A DNA stretch of 64,000 nt from Planococcus chinensis (GTDB lineage Bacteria > Bacillota > Bacilli > Bacillales_A > Planococcaceae), in NCBI RefSeq assembly GCF_020071995.1, contig NZ_JABWTK010000004.1, positions 248,001 through 312,000 on the forward strand, given 5' to 3'. The translations under genes were made by a program, and so were the position numbers. Positions 19,249 to 28,427 of the stretch are shown here, in pieces. Under the pieces are notes generated by a model, which saw only the letters and a program-made list of their open reading frames with translations, had not been told where the DNA came from and did not search any database. How positions within the stretch are numbered: position 1 is the first letter of the stretch; the number at the start of each line of letters is the position of its first letter.

Positions 19249-19307
19249 ACTCTCTTTCATCGCTTTACATTTATTTAAATGTAAGGCACGATGAAAGAGA
19301 GTTTTTA
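19249..19307 (+). terminator. Large nested hairpin terminator after the Na/Pi transporter
   Basis: Outer perfect 14-bp stem ACTCTCTTTCATCG (19249-19262) with its complement at 19289-19302, an inner perfect stem TTACATTTA / TAAATGTAA in the loop, then TTTTT. Confidence 0.85.
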
Positions 19308-19324
19308 ATTTAGGAGGCTGAAAA

Positions 19325-19804
19325 ATGGAAGTGATCGGCTGGATACTCATTGTCTTGTTTTTTATCATTGGTTTTGTGGGTCTGGTTTACCCCATCATCC
19401 CAGCGGTTCTATTTATATTCGGCGGCTTTTTGATTTATGGGCTGTTTTTTGACTTCAGCGACTTGCCGTGGTGGTTCTGGCTGATTCAATCGCTGTTTGT
19501 CGTTCTGCTGTTCGGGGCAGATGCACTTGCCAATGCGTTTGGGGTCAAGAAATTCGGCGGCTCGAGAGCCGGCTTGTGGGGAAGCACCATCGGGCTGATC
19601 ATCGGGCCGTTCGTCATTCCGATTGCGGGAATCCTTATCGGGCCGTTTTTAGGGGCCATCATTGCGGAGTTGATTTTCAACCGGTCAAGCCTTAAGCAAT
19701 CGATCCGTTCGGGCATTGGGTCGGTAGTCGGATTCATCACATCGGTCTTTACGAAAGGAATCATCCAAATCGTGATGGTCGCTTTGTTCTTTTTCCTTGT
19801 TTAA
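19325..19804 (+). CDS. DUF456 family membrane protein (YqgC)
   Basis: 159 residues, almost wholly hydrophobic, with about four or five membrane spans and Gly-rich turns (GLWGSTIGLIIGPFVIPIAG, PFLGAIIAE). Matches the DUF456 family; B. subtilis yqgC lies just before sodA, as here. RBS TAGGAGG precedes ATG 19325. No known function. Confidence 0.8.
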   Translation: MEVIGWILIVLFFIIGFVGLVYPIIPAVLFIFGGFLIYGLFFDFSDLPWWFWLIQSLFVVLLFGADALANAFGVKKFGGSRAGLWGSTIGLIIGPFVIPIAGILIGPFLGAIIAELIFNRSSLKQSIRSGIGSVVGFITSVFTKGIIQIVMVALFFFLV

Positions 19805-19913
19805 TCAGTCTTTAGGCTGAATCGCACCAAAAGCCATGCATTTTAATTGTAAGGTTTTGAAAACTTTGTTACGCTAAGAAAGTAGAACAATAGACTCAAG
19901 GAGGAATTTGATC

Positions 19914-20522
19914 ATGGCTTATGAATTACCAGAATTACCTTACGCGTATGACGCACTTGAACCACACATCGACAAAGAAACGATGAACATTCACCACACG
20001 AAACACCACAACACTTATGTAACAAACGTAAACGCGGCATTAGAAGGCCACGAAGACCTTGCATCTAAATCAGTTGAAGAATTGATTTCTGATTTGCAGG
20101 CAGTACCAGAAGACATCCGCACAGCAGTGCGCAACAATGGCGGCGGACACGCTAACCACTCGTTGTTCTGGCAATTGCTTACACCAAACGGCACTGGCGC
20201 TCCATCAGGCGAACTTGCAGAAGCAATCGACGCTAAGTTCGGAAGCTTTGATGAGTTCAAAACGAAATTCGAAAACGCAGGCAAAACACGTTTCGGTTCT
20301 GGCTGGGCTTGGCTAGTTGTTAACAACGGCGAGTTGGAAGTAACTTCAACAGCTAACCAGGATTCTCCATTGATGGACGGGCAAACGCCAATCCTTGGTG
20401 TAGACGTTTGGGAGCACGCTTACTACTTGAAGTACCAGAACAAACGCCCTGACTATCTTGCAGCTTTCTGGAACGTAGTTAACTGGGAAGAAGTATCAAA
20501 ACGCTTCACAGCTGCTAAATAA
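19914..20522 (+). CDS. sodA: Superoxide dismutase (Mn type)
   Basis: 202 residues from ATG 19914, with AAGGAGG 9 nt upstream; the ATG two codons earlier would add MI. Metal ligands are H27 (NIHHTKHH), H82 (NHSLFW), and the Asp and His of [10 protein letters not shown]. Active-site Y35 and QDSPL/GGGHAN context fit a Mn-SOD. Cytoplasmic, disposes of superoxide. Codon choice is strongly biased, as expected for a highly expressed gene. It is a single-gene unit ended by a perfect hairpin. Confidence 0.97.
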   Translation: MAYELPELPYAYDALEPHIDKETMNIHHTKHHNTYVTNVNAALEGHEDLASKSVEELISDLQAVPEDIRTAVRNNGGGHANHSLFWQLLTPNGTGAPSGELAEAIDAKFGSFDEFKTKFENAGKTRFGSGWAWLVVNNGELEVTSTANQDSPLMDGQTPILGVDVWEHAYYLKYQNKRPDYLAAFWNVVNWEEVSKRFTAAK

Positions 20523-20543
20523 TTATCATAAATTGAAACTTTG

Positions 20544-20580
20544 CACACACTTTTTCGTCTGAAAAAGTGTGTGTTTTTTT
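20544..20580 (+). terminator. Terminator after sodA
   Basis: Perfect 13-bp stem CACACACTTTTTC (20544-20556) with GAAAAAGTGTGTG (20561-20573), GTCT loop, run of seven Ts. Confidence 0.93.
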
Positions 20581-20630
20581 GATTTCGATGATATACTAAC
20601 AAAGTAATTTTGGCGGAAGGAGTGCAAACA

Positions 20631-22814
20631 ATGAATACCCCTCAGAAAAGACGTGTTTCGCTTGCAAGGGCAAAGCTGAAATCACATACCGTCTTTCGGA
20701 TGAATGTCCTCTTTTTCTCCATTTTTCTGCTGTTTTCCGTCTTGATTCTGCGCCTCGGTTATCTTCAAATTGTAAAAGGGGAAGATTTTACCCGGGCATT
20801 GGCCCGAACCGAAGAAGTGCCGGTCAATACGAGCGTGCCCAGAGGCCGGATTTTTGATAGCGAAGGCCGCGTGCAGGTCGACAACAACCCTGTCAATGCG
20901 ATTACATATACGAAAATGCAGACCACAAAAAGAGAAGAGATGCTGACAGTGGCATCCGAATTGGCGAAATTGATCCAAAAAGAAACCGATCGGGTAACTC
21001 TGCGCGACAAGCAGGATTTTTATATTTTGCTTCATGGTGAAGAAGCAACAGCAAAAGTGACAGATGAAGAAAGGCAAGCCATCGAAGGTGAAGACATCCA
21101 GGAAAAAGAAAAACAGCGCAAGCTGGATGCGCTAGTCCGTGAAAAAATCACGGAAGAAGAATTGAATAGCCTGACGGCAGAAGAGCTGGAGATTCTGGCG
21201 ATTTACCGGGAAATGACTTCAGGGTATGCGTTGTCTCCTCAGATCATCAAAAATGAAGGGGTAACAGACGAAGAATTTGCCCGTGTTTCCGAGCGCTTGA
21301 CCGATCCGAAACTAAAAGGCGTTAATACCGTGACCGATTGGAAACGTGTAAAGTCAACTGAACTGACAATCCTTGGCAGTACCACAACGCCGGACCAGGG
21401 AATCCCTGCAAGCAAACTGGATTATTACTTGGCCCGGGATTATTCCCGCAATGATCGGGTCGGCACGAGTTTTTTGGAAGAACAATATGAAGAAGTGCTG
21501 CAAGGGCAGAAATCCGTTGTTAAGAATATTACCGACGGCCGAGGCCGGGTAGTAGATACGGTTCCTGTCGACGAAGGCAAACCAGGGAAAGATTTGGTGT
21601 TGACGATTGACAGTGAAATCCAGAGCGCAATGGAAAAAATCGTGGAAGATAAATTGCTGGCATTAAAACGCGGACCGAATTCACAATTGGTGAAAGACGC
21701 GTATCTTGTGATGATGAATCCTCAGAACGGAGAAATCATTTCATTGGTAGGCAAGCGCCTTGGCGAAGACCGGGACGGCAAAACCGTGGTCAATGATTAT
21801 GCGTTCGGCGCTTTCACGGCAAGCCATGAAATGGGATCGACGGTAAAAGGGGCGACTTTGCTCACTGGCTATTCGCAAGATGCCGTTGAGTTGAATGAAG
21901 TCATGATCGATGAACCATTGAAATTCGCCTCTACAACACAAAAAAATTCGATTTTCAATACGCATCTGTTCAACCGCATCCCAATGAGCGACCTGCAGGC
22001 GATTGAGCGCTCCTCAAACGTGTATATGTTCAAGATTGCACTTCGGATTGCTGGCACTACGTACCAATACAACCGCGGATTGCGGGTACCGGAAGAAAGT
22101 TTTACAACGATGCGCAAATCCTACGCCCAATTCGGACTTGGCGTCAAGACCGGCATTGATTTGCCGAACGAAGCAACCGGATATGCCGGCGGCACTACCA
22201 ATGGCTATTCGTTATTGGACATGGCGATTGGGCAGTATGATACGTATACGCCGCTGCAATTGGCGCAATACATTTCTACCATCGCGAATAACGGCTACCG
22301 GATGGAACCGCATTTGGTAAAAGAAATCCGCCAGCCATCTACAGATGGAAGAACTCTTGGCCCGATTGAAACAACTGTCGAGCCGAAGGTTCTGAATCGC
22401 ATCAATAATACACAAGAAGAAATCAATCAGGTCAAAGAAGGCATGCGGCGTGTGTATACCGGCGCCCAAGGCTCGGCACGTGCGTTTTTCCAGGATGCAC
22501 CTTACAAGGCTGCCGGTAAAACGGGAACCGCGGAAGTGACGTATTACGACAAAGAGCATCCATTGAATGGGAAATCTTCCATCAATATTGCGCATATCGG
22601 ATTTGCGCCTTTTGAGAATCCGGAAATTGCATATGCGGTTGTTATTCCATATGTGACAACGGATTATAAAAATGTGCCGAAAACGAATAACGAAATCGCC
22701 CGTGCGGCAGCTGACAAGTATTTTGAACTGACTAAATCAAGAGTGAATGATTCAACAAGTGAAATCTTGCCGCCTTACACTTCCACTGAAGTGGAAGAAG
22801 GGGCAGGGCAATAA
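20631..22814 (+). CDS. Class B penicillin-binding protein (PbpA/PBP2-type transpeptidase)
   Basis: 727 residues from ATG 20631, with GGAAGGAG upstream; a TTG seven codons earlier is less likely. N-terminal cytoplasmic basic stretch, one membrane anchor (about 24-45), the PBP dimerisation region (VPRGRIFDSEGRVQVDNNPV) and the transpeptidase domain. The active-site set is complete: STVK (SxxK, with the nucleophilic Ser), SSN (ERSSNVYMFK) and KTGT (AGKTGTAEV). Makes peptidoglycan cross-links during elongation. B. subtilis pbpA holds the same place between sodA and pst. TATACT, about 40 nt ahead of the ATG, may be its -10. Confidence 0.92.
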   Translation: MNTPQKRRVSLARAKLKSHTVFRMNVLFFSIFLLFSVLILRLGYLQIVKGEDFTRALARTEEVPVNTSVPRGRIFDSEGRVQVDNNPVNAITYTKMQTTKREEMLTVASELAKLIQKETDRVTLRDKQDFYILLHGEEATAKVTDEERQAIEGEDIQEKEKQRKLDALVREKITEEELNSLTAEELEILAIYREMTSGYALSPQIIKNEGVTDEEFARVSERLTDPKLKGVNTVTDWKRVKSTELTILGSTTTPDQGIPASKLDYYLARDYSRNDRVGTSFLEEQYEEVLQGQKSVVKNITDGRGRVVDTVPVDEGKPGKDLVLTIDSEIQSAMEKIVEDKLLALKRGPNSQLVKDAYLVMMNPQNGEIISLVGKRLGEDRDGKTVVNDYAFGAFTASHEMGSTVKGATLLTGYSQDAVELNEVMIDEPLKFASTTQKNSIFNTHLFNRIPMSDLQAIERSSNVYMFKIALRIAGTTYQYNRGLRVPEESFTTMRKSYAQFGLGVKTGIDLPNEATGYAGGTTNGYSLLDMAIGQYDTYTPLQLAQYISTIANNGYRMEPHLVKEIRQPSTDGRTLGPIETTVEPKVLNRINNTQEEINQVKEGMRRVYTGAQGSARAFFQDAPYKAAGKTGTAEVTYYDKEHPLNGKSSINIAHIGFAPFENPEIAYAVVIPYVTTDYKNVPKTNNEIARAAADKYFELTKSRVNDSTSEILPPYTSTEVEEGAGQ

Positions 22815-22847
22815 AAAGCGGAAGCCATCCTATGGCTTCCGTTTTTT
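22815..22847 (+). terminator. Terminator after the PBP gene (copy 1 of a duplicated hairpin)
   Basis: Stem GGAAGCCAT (22820-22828), CCT loop, ATGGCTTCC (22832-22840), then GTTTTTT. The same 21 bases recur at 23299-23319. Confidence 0.9.
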
Positions 22848-23296
22848 GGCTGTTGAGAAACATTCCATTCTCTAAGCCGTTTCGCTCCTTCGCTTTACTC
22901 CGTCTCTGCTCCCGCAGGAAACAAGTCTGCAAAGCAGAATTGTTTGCGACGAAGCTAGCGCAGCGATGCAACGCTCTTTCATGTTTCGAAGCTAGTGAAG
23001 CGATGCAGAAACAGGAGTAGTAGTTTTTCGCCGCCTTCCGCTTCATTCCGTTTCTTGCTTCTTTACAGGGATCCGCGTGAAAAGAGAGCAAAATGAAGCG
23101 CACGCTTGTTTCTCGCCTACTCTTGATATGGAGCAAAACAGCAAAGACTCCCGCGGGACAGCGAAGTGCCGAAATCCACTCGGCTGTCAGGCCGAGTTAG
23201 TTCGGCGCAAGCCCGCAGGAAAGCGGAGCTGTTTTGCGGAATATCAGAGATATAAGAAGAAGGAATTTTTTCTATATCTTTATTAACAATCTGAGA
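22848..23296. repeat. Palindrome-rich intergenic element between duplicated terminators
   Basis: About 450 bp without a gene. The right part is one extended hairpin: GCAAAACAGC (23133-23142) pairs with GCTGTTTTGC (23228-23237); CCCGCGGG faces CCCGCAGG; GCCGAA (23168-23173) pairs with TTCGGC (23201-23206); ACTCGGC (23178-23184) pairs with GCCGAGT (23191-23197). The left part has related pieces, including GCTCCCGCAGG near 22909 and repeated GAAGCTAG(C/T)G(A/C)AGCGATGCA phrases near 22952 and 22990. This resembles the CTCCCGCGGGA...GCCCGCAGGAAAGCGGAG family dispersed in Bacillales genomes. Short open frames in it look spurious. Confidence 0.7.
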
Positions 23297-23328
23297 AAGG
23301 AAGCCATCCTATGGCTTCCTTTTTTTTA
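23297..23328 (+). terminator. Second copy of the PBP terminator hairpin
   Basis: Identical 21-bp stem-loop at 23299-23319 followed by a run of eight Ts. It stands after the repeat element and before the pst promoter. Confidence 0.88.
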
Positions 23329-23499
23329 TTTCAAAATCAGTTCTCATACTATTTAGCATTTTTCTGGTACATAAGTTAGTAGAAATGTTTGGACTTTTGG
23401 CTGCGCGTCATATATACGGGCCTAATGCAGCAAATAGTGGAAAGAAGGACAGCCGGCTAACTATTATTGAAAGCATTTTTTTGATAATTGGAACTTCAC

Positions 23500-23553
23500 T
23501 TTACAATCTCTTAACAATCGCTTTATATGTCCTCAATAATCTCTCTATATAGT
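23500..23553 (+). promoter_or_regulatory. pst promoter with PhoP-type direct repeats
   Basis: Three hexamers, TTTACA (23500-23505), TTAACA (23511-23516) and TTTATA (23522-23527), each 5 bp apart, match the PhoP box TT(A/T)ACA with an 11-bp period. A TATAGT -10 candidate lies at 23548-23553, about 20 bp downstream, the arrangement of PhoP-activated pst promoters. A fourth, poorer repeat may lie at 23489. Bases 23329-23480 hold nothing else recognisable. Confidence 0.8.
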
Positions 23554-23593
23554 AAAAAGAGTAAAGCAAACAAACACTAGGAGGAACTGCACA

Positions 23594-24568
23594 ATGAGAA
23601 TCTGGAAATACGCTATGGCATCAACCATTCTTGGATCGGCTTTAGTTCTTGGGGCTTGCGGAAGCAGCTCGGAAGAAACATCGGCTAATGAATCAACAGA
23701 AACTTCTTCACAAACCGCTGGAGAAGAATCGGCGCAAGTTGAAGGATCGGTCTCGGGTGACGGTTCATCTACAGTCGCTCCAATCATGGAAGGCATTGTA
23801 GAAGAATATGCGGGAGCTCAGCCAAATGTCCAAGTGACAGTCGGCGTATCAGGAACCGGCGGAGGATTTGAAAAATTCATCCAGGGGGAAACAGCGTTCT
23901 CAAATGCATCACGTCCTATTAAAGAAGAAGAAGCTGCCAAACTTAAAGAAGCCGGAATTGATTATACGGAATTCCAATTGGCATTTGACGGATTGACCGT
24001 CGTCGTCAGCCAGGAAAACGATTGGGTCGAAGATTTGACAGTTGAAGACCTGAAGAAACTATGGGTCGAAGACGGCAAAACGAAAAAATGGTCTGATATC
24101 AATCCGGAATGGCCGGATGAAGAAGTTGTATTCTACTCACCGGGAACGGACTCTGGAACATTCGATTACTTCAACGAAGTCATCCTTGAAGATGAAGACT
24201 TGGTAAGTGCTGCAACACTATCAGAAGATGACAACGTTTTGGTGCAAGGCATCCAGGCGGATCCAAATGCCATCGGATTCTTCGGCTATGCGTACTATGT
24301 CGCTAACCAGGATACATTGAAAGCAGTGAAAATCGGCGGCGTTGAACCGAACAACGAAACGATCGAATCCGGAGAGTACGCTCCGTTGTCACGTCCGCTC
24401 TTCACTTATGCCAGCAACAAAGCACTTGCTGAAGATCCGGCAGCATACGACTTCATGAAGTATACGCTGGAAAATGCAGGGGAAATGGCTGAGGCCGTCG
24501 GCTATGTAGCTCTTTCTGAAGATGAATACAAAAAGGGTTTAACAGATCTAGAAGCACTGAAAAAATAA
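23594..24568 (+). CDS. pstS: Phosphate ABC transporter, substrate-binding lipoprotein
   Basis: 324 residues. Lipoprotein signal with lipobox LGAC (C22), then a Ser/Thr/Glu-rich tether. The phosphate-binding PBP domain carries [31 protein letters not shown] and [12 protein letters not shown], which form the anion pocket. Captures Pi outside the membrane for PstCA. First gene of pstSCAB-phoU behind PhoP boxes. A hairpin just after the stop may lower transcription of the downstream genes. Confidence 0.97.
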   Translation: MRIWKYAMASTILGSALVLGACGSSSEETSANESTETSSQTAGEESAQVEGSVSGDGSSTVAPIMEGIVEEYAGAQPNVQVTVGVSGTGGGFEKFIQGETAFSNASRPIKEEEAAKLKEAGIDYTEFQLAFDGLTVVVSQENDWVEDLTVEDLKKLWVEDGKTKKWSDINPEWPDEEVVFYSPGTDSGTFDYFNEVILEDEDLVSAATLSEDDNVLVQGIQADPNAIGFFGYAYYVANQDTLKAVKIGGVEPNNETIESGEYAPLSRPLFTYASNKALAEDPAAYDFMKYTLENAGEMAEAVGYVALSEDEYKKGLTDLEALKK

Positions 24569-24588
24569 TTCGGAAGTTCAAGTCTAAG

Positions 24589-24613
24589 GGTGAGCAGCCG
24601 CTGCTCGCCTTTT
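24589..24613 (+). terminator. Intra-operon hairpin between pstS and pstC
   Basis: Stem GGTGAGCAG (24589-24597) with CTGCTCGCC (24601-24609), one G-T pair, followed by only four Ts. Probably a leaky terminator or mRNA 3' end stabiliser that gives more PstS than permease. Confidence 0.65.
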
Positions 24614-24634
24614 GCGGTTGAAAGGGGATTCCAT

Positions 24635-25561
24635 ATGCGTCCATCTGTGCAAGAAATGATCGCGCAGTCGAAAGGTAAAAAGAACAAACAATTTATCGAA
24701 AAAATTATACCCATCATTTTGTTTTTAATTGCTTCAGTATCTGTACTGACAACAATCGGCATCGTATTGACATTGATAGTTGAAACGGTCACATTCTTCA
24801 CCCGCGTGCCTATCACTGATTTCCTGTTAGGCACCACTTGGCTGCCATTCTCGAATAAAGAAGCGCTGTTCGGCATCTGGCCGTTGATCCTCGGGACACT
24901 GAAAGTGACTTTGATCGCCACCATCGTGGCAGTGCCGATCGGCATAGGAGCAGCAATTTATCTGAGCGAATACGCCGGAGAAACCGTCCGCCGCATCGTC
25001 AAGCCGGTACTGGAAATATTGGCCGGTATTCCGACGATTGTTTACGGATTCTTTGCTTTAACGTTTGTCACACCGGTTCTTCAAAGTTTCTTTCCGGAAA
25101 TTAAGATCTTCAATGCCATATCACCGGGGATTGTGGTAGGGATTATGATCATTCCGATGATTGCTTCTTTATCAGAAGATGCCATGAGTTCTGTGCCGAA
25201 GCAAATCCGCGAAGGCGCGCTTGCCATGGGATCGACAAAATTCGAAGTGGCAATGAAAGTGACATTGCCGGCGGCCTTGTCCGGAATTGTCGCATCCGTT
25301 GTATTGGCCATTTCACGGGCAATCGGGGAAACGATGATTGTTTCCCTTGCTGCAGGGTCGACGCCGAAGATGGACGGGGACTTTACAGGTTCCATCCAAA
25401 CGATGACGGCCTATATTGTCCAGGTTTCCAAAGGGGATGCAGGATATGGCACAACCATTTACTACTCCATCTATGCAGTCGGATTTACGCTGTTCGTCTT
25501 CACGATGGTGATGAACATCCTCGCAAGTTACGTGTCAAAACGTTTCAGAGAGGAGTATTAA
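24635..25561 (+). CDS. pstC: Phosphate ABC transporter, permease PstC
   Basis: 308 residues from ATG 24635 (AAAGGGG upstream), not from 24590, which lies in the attenuator hairpin. Six membrane spans and the binding-protein-dependent transport signature (EGALAMGSTKFEVAMKVTLP, the EAA loop that contacts PstB). Ends 1 bp before pstA. Confidence 0.95.
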   Translation: MRPSVQEMIAQSKGKKNKQFIEKIIPIILFLIASVSVLTTIGIVLTLIVETVTFFTRVPITDFLLGTTWLPFSNKEALFGIWPLILGTLKVTLIATIVAVPIGIGAAIYLSEYAGETVRRIVKPVLEILAGIPTIVYGFFALTFVTPVLQSFFPEIKIFNAISPGIVVGIMIIPMIASLSEDAMSSVPKQIREGALAMGSTKFEVAMKVTLPAALSGIVASVVLAISRAIGETMIVSLAAGSTPKMDGDFTGSIQTMTAYIVQVSKGDAGYGTTIYYSIYAVGFTLFVFTMVMNILASYVSKRFREEY

Positions 25562-25562
25562 G

Positions 25563-26441
25563 ATGAAATACATTGACCAAGAATTAGTCGTTAAACGAAT
25601 GAACGGAAGAAATATAGTAAACACGCTTTTTAAAGGGCTATTCCTGCTTGCCACATTGGTGTCGCTATTGTTTTTGGCGATTCTCCTTTACCGGATCGGT
25701 ACACAGGGAATCAGCCATCTTTCATGGGATTTCCTGGCCAATTTCGCTTCCCGCTTCCCGGAAAAAGCCGGCATTAAAGCGGCGCTCGTCGGATCGTTAT
25801 GGCTGATGGCGGTAGTCGCACCGACGTCCATCATTCTCGGTGTCGGCTCAGCCATCTATTTGGAGGAATACGCGAAAAAGAACCGGATGACTGCTTTTAT
25901 CCGCACCAATATTTCCAACTTGGCCGGGGTGCCGTCCGTCGTCTTCGGTTTGCTTGGATTGACCATTTTTGTCCGTGCGTTGTCTCTTGGCAACAGTGTC
26001 CTTGCAGCCGGCTTTACGATGAGCTTGCTGATTTTGCCGGTCATCATTGTGGCTGCACAAGAAAGCATACGGGCCATTCCAGGAGAATTGCGCGACGCGT
26101 CTTATGGCATGGGTGCTACAAAATGGCAGACGATTGTCAAAGTCATTTTGCCGGCTGCTATTCCTGGAATTTTGACAGGGAGTATCTTGGCACTGTCCCG
26201 GGCTATCGGAGAAACGGCGCCGCTGATCGTCATCGGCATACCGGTGATTATTCAGTTCTTGCCGTCCGGCGTCATGGATACATTTACCGCTCTGCCGATG
26301 CAGATATACGATTGGTCCAGCCGCCCGCAGCAGGAATTTCAGGTTGTGGCCGCAGCAGGAATCATCGTATTGATGGTGGTTCTTCTCTTGATGAACACCG
26401 TCGCAGCCGTCATCCGGAACAAATTCCAAAAACGTTACTAA
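25563..26441 (+). CDS. pstA: Phosphate ABC transporter, permease PstA
   Basis: 292 residues with six predicted spans and the EAA loop RDASYGMGATKWQTIVKVIL. Also GETAPLIVIG, typical of PstA. Second half of the membrane channel with PstC. Confidence 0.95.
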   Translation: MKYIDQELVVKRMNGRNIVNTLFKGLFLLATLVSLLFLAILLYRIGTQGISHLSWDFLANFASRFPEKAGIKAALVGSLWLMAVVAPTSIILGVGSAIYLEEYAKKNRMTAFIRTNISNLAGVPSVVFGLLGLTIFVRALSLGNSVLAAGFTMSLLILPVIIVAAQESIRAIPGELRDASYGMGATKWQTIVKVILPAAIPGILTGSILALSRAIGETAPLIVIGIPVIIQFLPSGVMDTFTALPMQIYDWSSRPQQEFQVVAAAGIIVLMVVLLLMNTVAAVIRNKFQKRY

Positions 26442-26468
26442 TCTTATTCATGCGGAAGGGGATTCATT

Positions 26469-27284
26469 ATGACAACAGTAAGCATACCGAAAACAAAGAA
26501 GGGTTCAAAATTAGCGGAAACGGAGAACCGTAAATCTGTCTACCTGACGAAGCAGCTGAATTTATGGTACGGAGAAAAGCATGCGTTAAAGAACATTGAC
26601 CTCGACATCAAAGAAAACGAAGTCACAGCGATTATCGGGCCGTCCGGCTGCGGGAAATCGACATACATCAAAACTTTGAACCGGATGGTGGAGCTGGTGC
26701 CATCGGTCAAAACCTCGGGGGAAATTCTTTACCGGGACCGCAATATCTTCGATTCGGATTACGGCGTCGAAGAATTGCGCACTCGCGTCGGCATGGTGTT
26801 CCAGAAGCCGAATCCGTTTCCAAAATCGATTTACGACAATATCGCTTACGGGCCGCGCATCCACGGCATCAAAAACAAGAAAATTCTCGACGAAATTGTC
26901 GAGAAAAGTTTGCGCGGCGCCGCTATTTGGGATGAAGTGAAAGATCGCTTGACGGAAAATGCCTACAGCGTTTCCGGCGGCCAGCAGCAGCGGATCTGTA
27001 TTGCCCGTGCACTTGCCATCGAACCGGATGTCATCTTGATGGACGAGCCGACTTCGGCGCTAGACCCGATTTCAACTTTGAAGATCGAGGAATTGGTGCA
27101 GGAACTGAAACGGGATTACAGCATCATTATCGTGACACACAATATGCAGCAAGCGGCGCGCATTTCGGACAAAACCGCTTTCTTCCTAAACGGGGAAGTC
27201 ATTGAATACGATCAAACGGATACCATTTTTTCCAACCCTTCAGACAAGCGGACGGAAGATTACATTTCAGGCCGGTTCGGCTAA
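26469..27284 (+). CDS. pstB: Phosphate ABC transporter, ATP-binding protein
   Basis: 271 residues. Walker [11 protein letters not shown]-loop [18 protein letters not shown] (PstB-specific), signature VSGGQQQR, Walker [13 protein letters not shown] and switch VTHNM. Only one pstB copy is present, whereas B. subtilis carries two (pstBA, pstBB). Separated from pstA by 27 bp. Confidence 0.96.
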   Translation: MTTVSIPKTKKGSKLAETENRKSVYLTKQLNLWYGEKHALKNIDLDIKENEVTAIIGPSGCGKSTYIKTLNRMVELVPSVKTSGEILYRDRNIFDSDYGVEELRTRVGMVFQKPNPFPKSIYDNIAYGPRIHGIKNKKILDEIVEKSLRGAAIWDEVKDRLTENAYSVSGGQQQRICIARALAIEPDVILMDEPTSALDPISTLKIEELVQELKRDYSIIIVTHNMQQAARISDKTAFFLNGEVIEYDQTDTIFSNPSDKRTEDYISGRFG

Positions 27285-27302
27285 TAGAAGGAGGAAATCC
27301 AG

Positions 27303-27962
27303 ATGTCAGTACGCGAAAAATTTGATTACGAACTTCAATCTGCCCAGGAACAATTAATTACATTGAGCAATATGGCCGTCGATGCCTTGACGAAAGCGGT
27401 CAATGCGCTGACAGACCATGACATAGACGCTGCCCTCGAAGTGATTGAAGACGATAAAGCGATCAACCAGCTCGAAGAAGAAATCAACGACAAAGTCATT
27501 TTGCTGATCGCCAAGCAGTCTCCTGTGGCGACAGACCTCAGAAGGCTCATTGTCATCATCAAAGTGGCGACGGATATGGAGCGGGTCGGCGATTATGCCG
27601 TGAATATCGCAAAAGAAACGATCCGGATCGGCAAAGAGGAATTGTTGTCGCCCATCCATGAAATCAAGCAGATGCATGCGCTTGCTGCTGCGATGCTGCG
27701 GCAAGTGATTGAAGCGTTTGTTGAGGAAGACATCGTCAAAGCAAAGGAAATTGCAGAACTGGACGATCAAGTGGACAATCTTTACGGCGTTGTCATCAAC
27801 AAGCTGATGAAATCGGGGGCACAGCATCCGGATAAATTGAGCCAGATTACGCAGCTTGCATTTGTTTGCCGCTATATGGAGCGCTCGGCCGACCATGCCA
27901 CCAATATAGCCGAACAGCTATTTTACCTGGTGCGCGGCAGCCATTACGATTTGAACAAATAA
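27303..27962 (+). CDS. phoU: Phosphate signalling complex protein PhoU
   Basis: 219 residues made of two three-helix repeats, each with the metal-binding E/DxxxD signature: DMERVGDYAVNIAKE and YMERSADHATNIAEQ. PhoU restrains Pst transport and Pho signalling in many bacteria. B. subtilis lacks a phoU at this locus, so this is a difference from the model gene order. Begins 18 bp after pstB with AGGAGG. Confidence 0.95.
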   Translation: MSVREKFDYELQSAQEQLITLSNMAVDALTKAVNALTDHDIDAALEVIEDDKAINQLEEEINDKVILLIAKQSPVATDLRRLIVIIKVATDMERVGDYAVNIAKETIRIGKEELLSPIHEIKQMHALAAAMLRQVIEAFVEEDIVKAKEIAELDDQVDNLYGVVINKLMKSGAQHPDKLSQITQLAFVCRYMERSADHATNIAEQLFYLVRGSHYDLNK

Positions 27963-27967
27963 TCCCG

Positions 27968-28001
27968 TTCTCCGGCTTAGCTTTCCGCCGGAGAATTTTT
28001 T
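27968..28001 (+). terminator. Terminator after the pst-phoU operon
   Basis: Stem TTCTCCGGC (27968-27976) with GCCGGAGAA (27987-27995), then six Ts. Confidence 0.9.
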
Positions 28002-28033
28002 ATGGAAAGGAAATAAAAGTTAGCCGCTAGCAG

Positions 28034-28061
28034 TAGACTTTGCCATGAAATATGCTATAAT
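28034..28061 (+). promoter_or_regulatory. rpmG promoter with extended -10
   Basis: TAGACT (28034-28039), 16-bp spacer, TGCTATAAT (28053-28061) giving an extended -10. The mRNA leader to the rpmG start is about 60 nt. Confidence 0.6.
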
Positions 28062-28128
28062 AATTAAGTCGTATAGATCAACCGCTTAAATAAACAAATG
28101 ATCTTTGAAAGAATTAGGAGGGATACCG

Positions 28129-28278
28129 ATGCGTGTTAACATCACTTTAGCTTGTACAGAATGTAGCGAACGTAACTACAGCACTGTTAAAAATAAGCGC
28201 AACAACCCTGAGCGTCTTGAAATGAAAAAATATTGCTCACGTGAAAAGAAAATGACTTTACACCGTGAAACGAAGTAA
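28129..28278 (+). CDS. rpmG: 50S ribosomal protein L33
   Basis: 49 residues, [20 protein letters not shown] at the N-terminus and [16 protein letters not shown] at the C-terminus, read directly from the sequence. Strong TAGGAGGG RBS. It sits between phoU and the formyl-THF cyclo-ligase, as B. subtilis rpmGB does. Cysteines are at 9, 12 and 36. The fourth zinc-ligand position (39) is Glu rather than Cys, so zinc binding is doubtful or uses the carboxylate. Confidence 0.95.
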   Translation: MRVNITLACTECSERNYSTVKNKRNNPERLEMKKYCSREKKMTLHRETK

Positions 28279-28288
28279 TTCATTGACT

Positions 28289-28318
28289 GCCAAAACCTTA
28301 ACGGGTTTTGGCTTTTTT
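28289..28318 (+). terminator. Terminator after rpmG
   Basis: Stem GCCAAAACC (28289-28297) with GGTTTTGGC (28304-28312), then six Ts. Confidence 0.9.
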
Positions 28319-28427
28319 CTTTATAAAGGACAAAAACCGATGGAATCTTTTAAACTAAAGAAAGATACTTCCATTTACATTACATAGAATTCATTTTAAC
28401 TTTTTTAAGAAGGAAGGAGGCATTCAA

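Noticed and set aside
23077..23286. 69-codon frame in the repeat element
   Set aside because: It translates the dispersed palindromic repeat; such frames are a known annotation artefact and lack an RBS.
25799..26533. 244-codon frame overlapping pstA
   Set aside because: Shadow of pstA and the start of pstB in another frame; compositionally odd (Cys, His, Arg-rich) and no family match.
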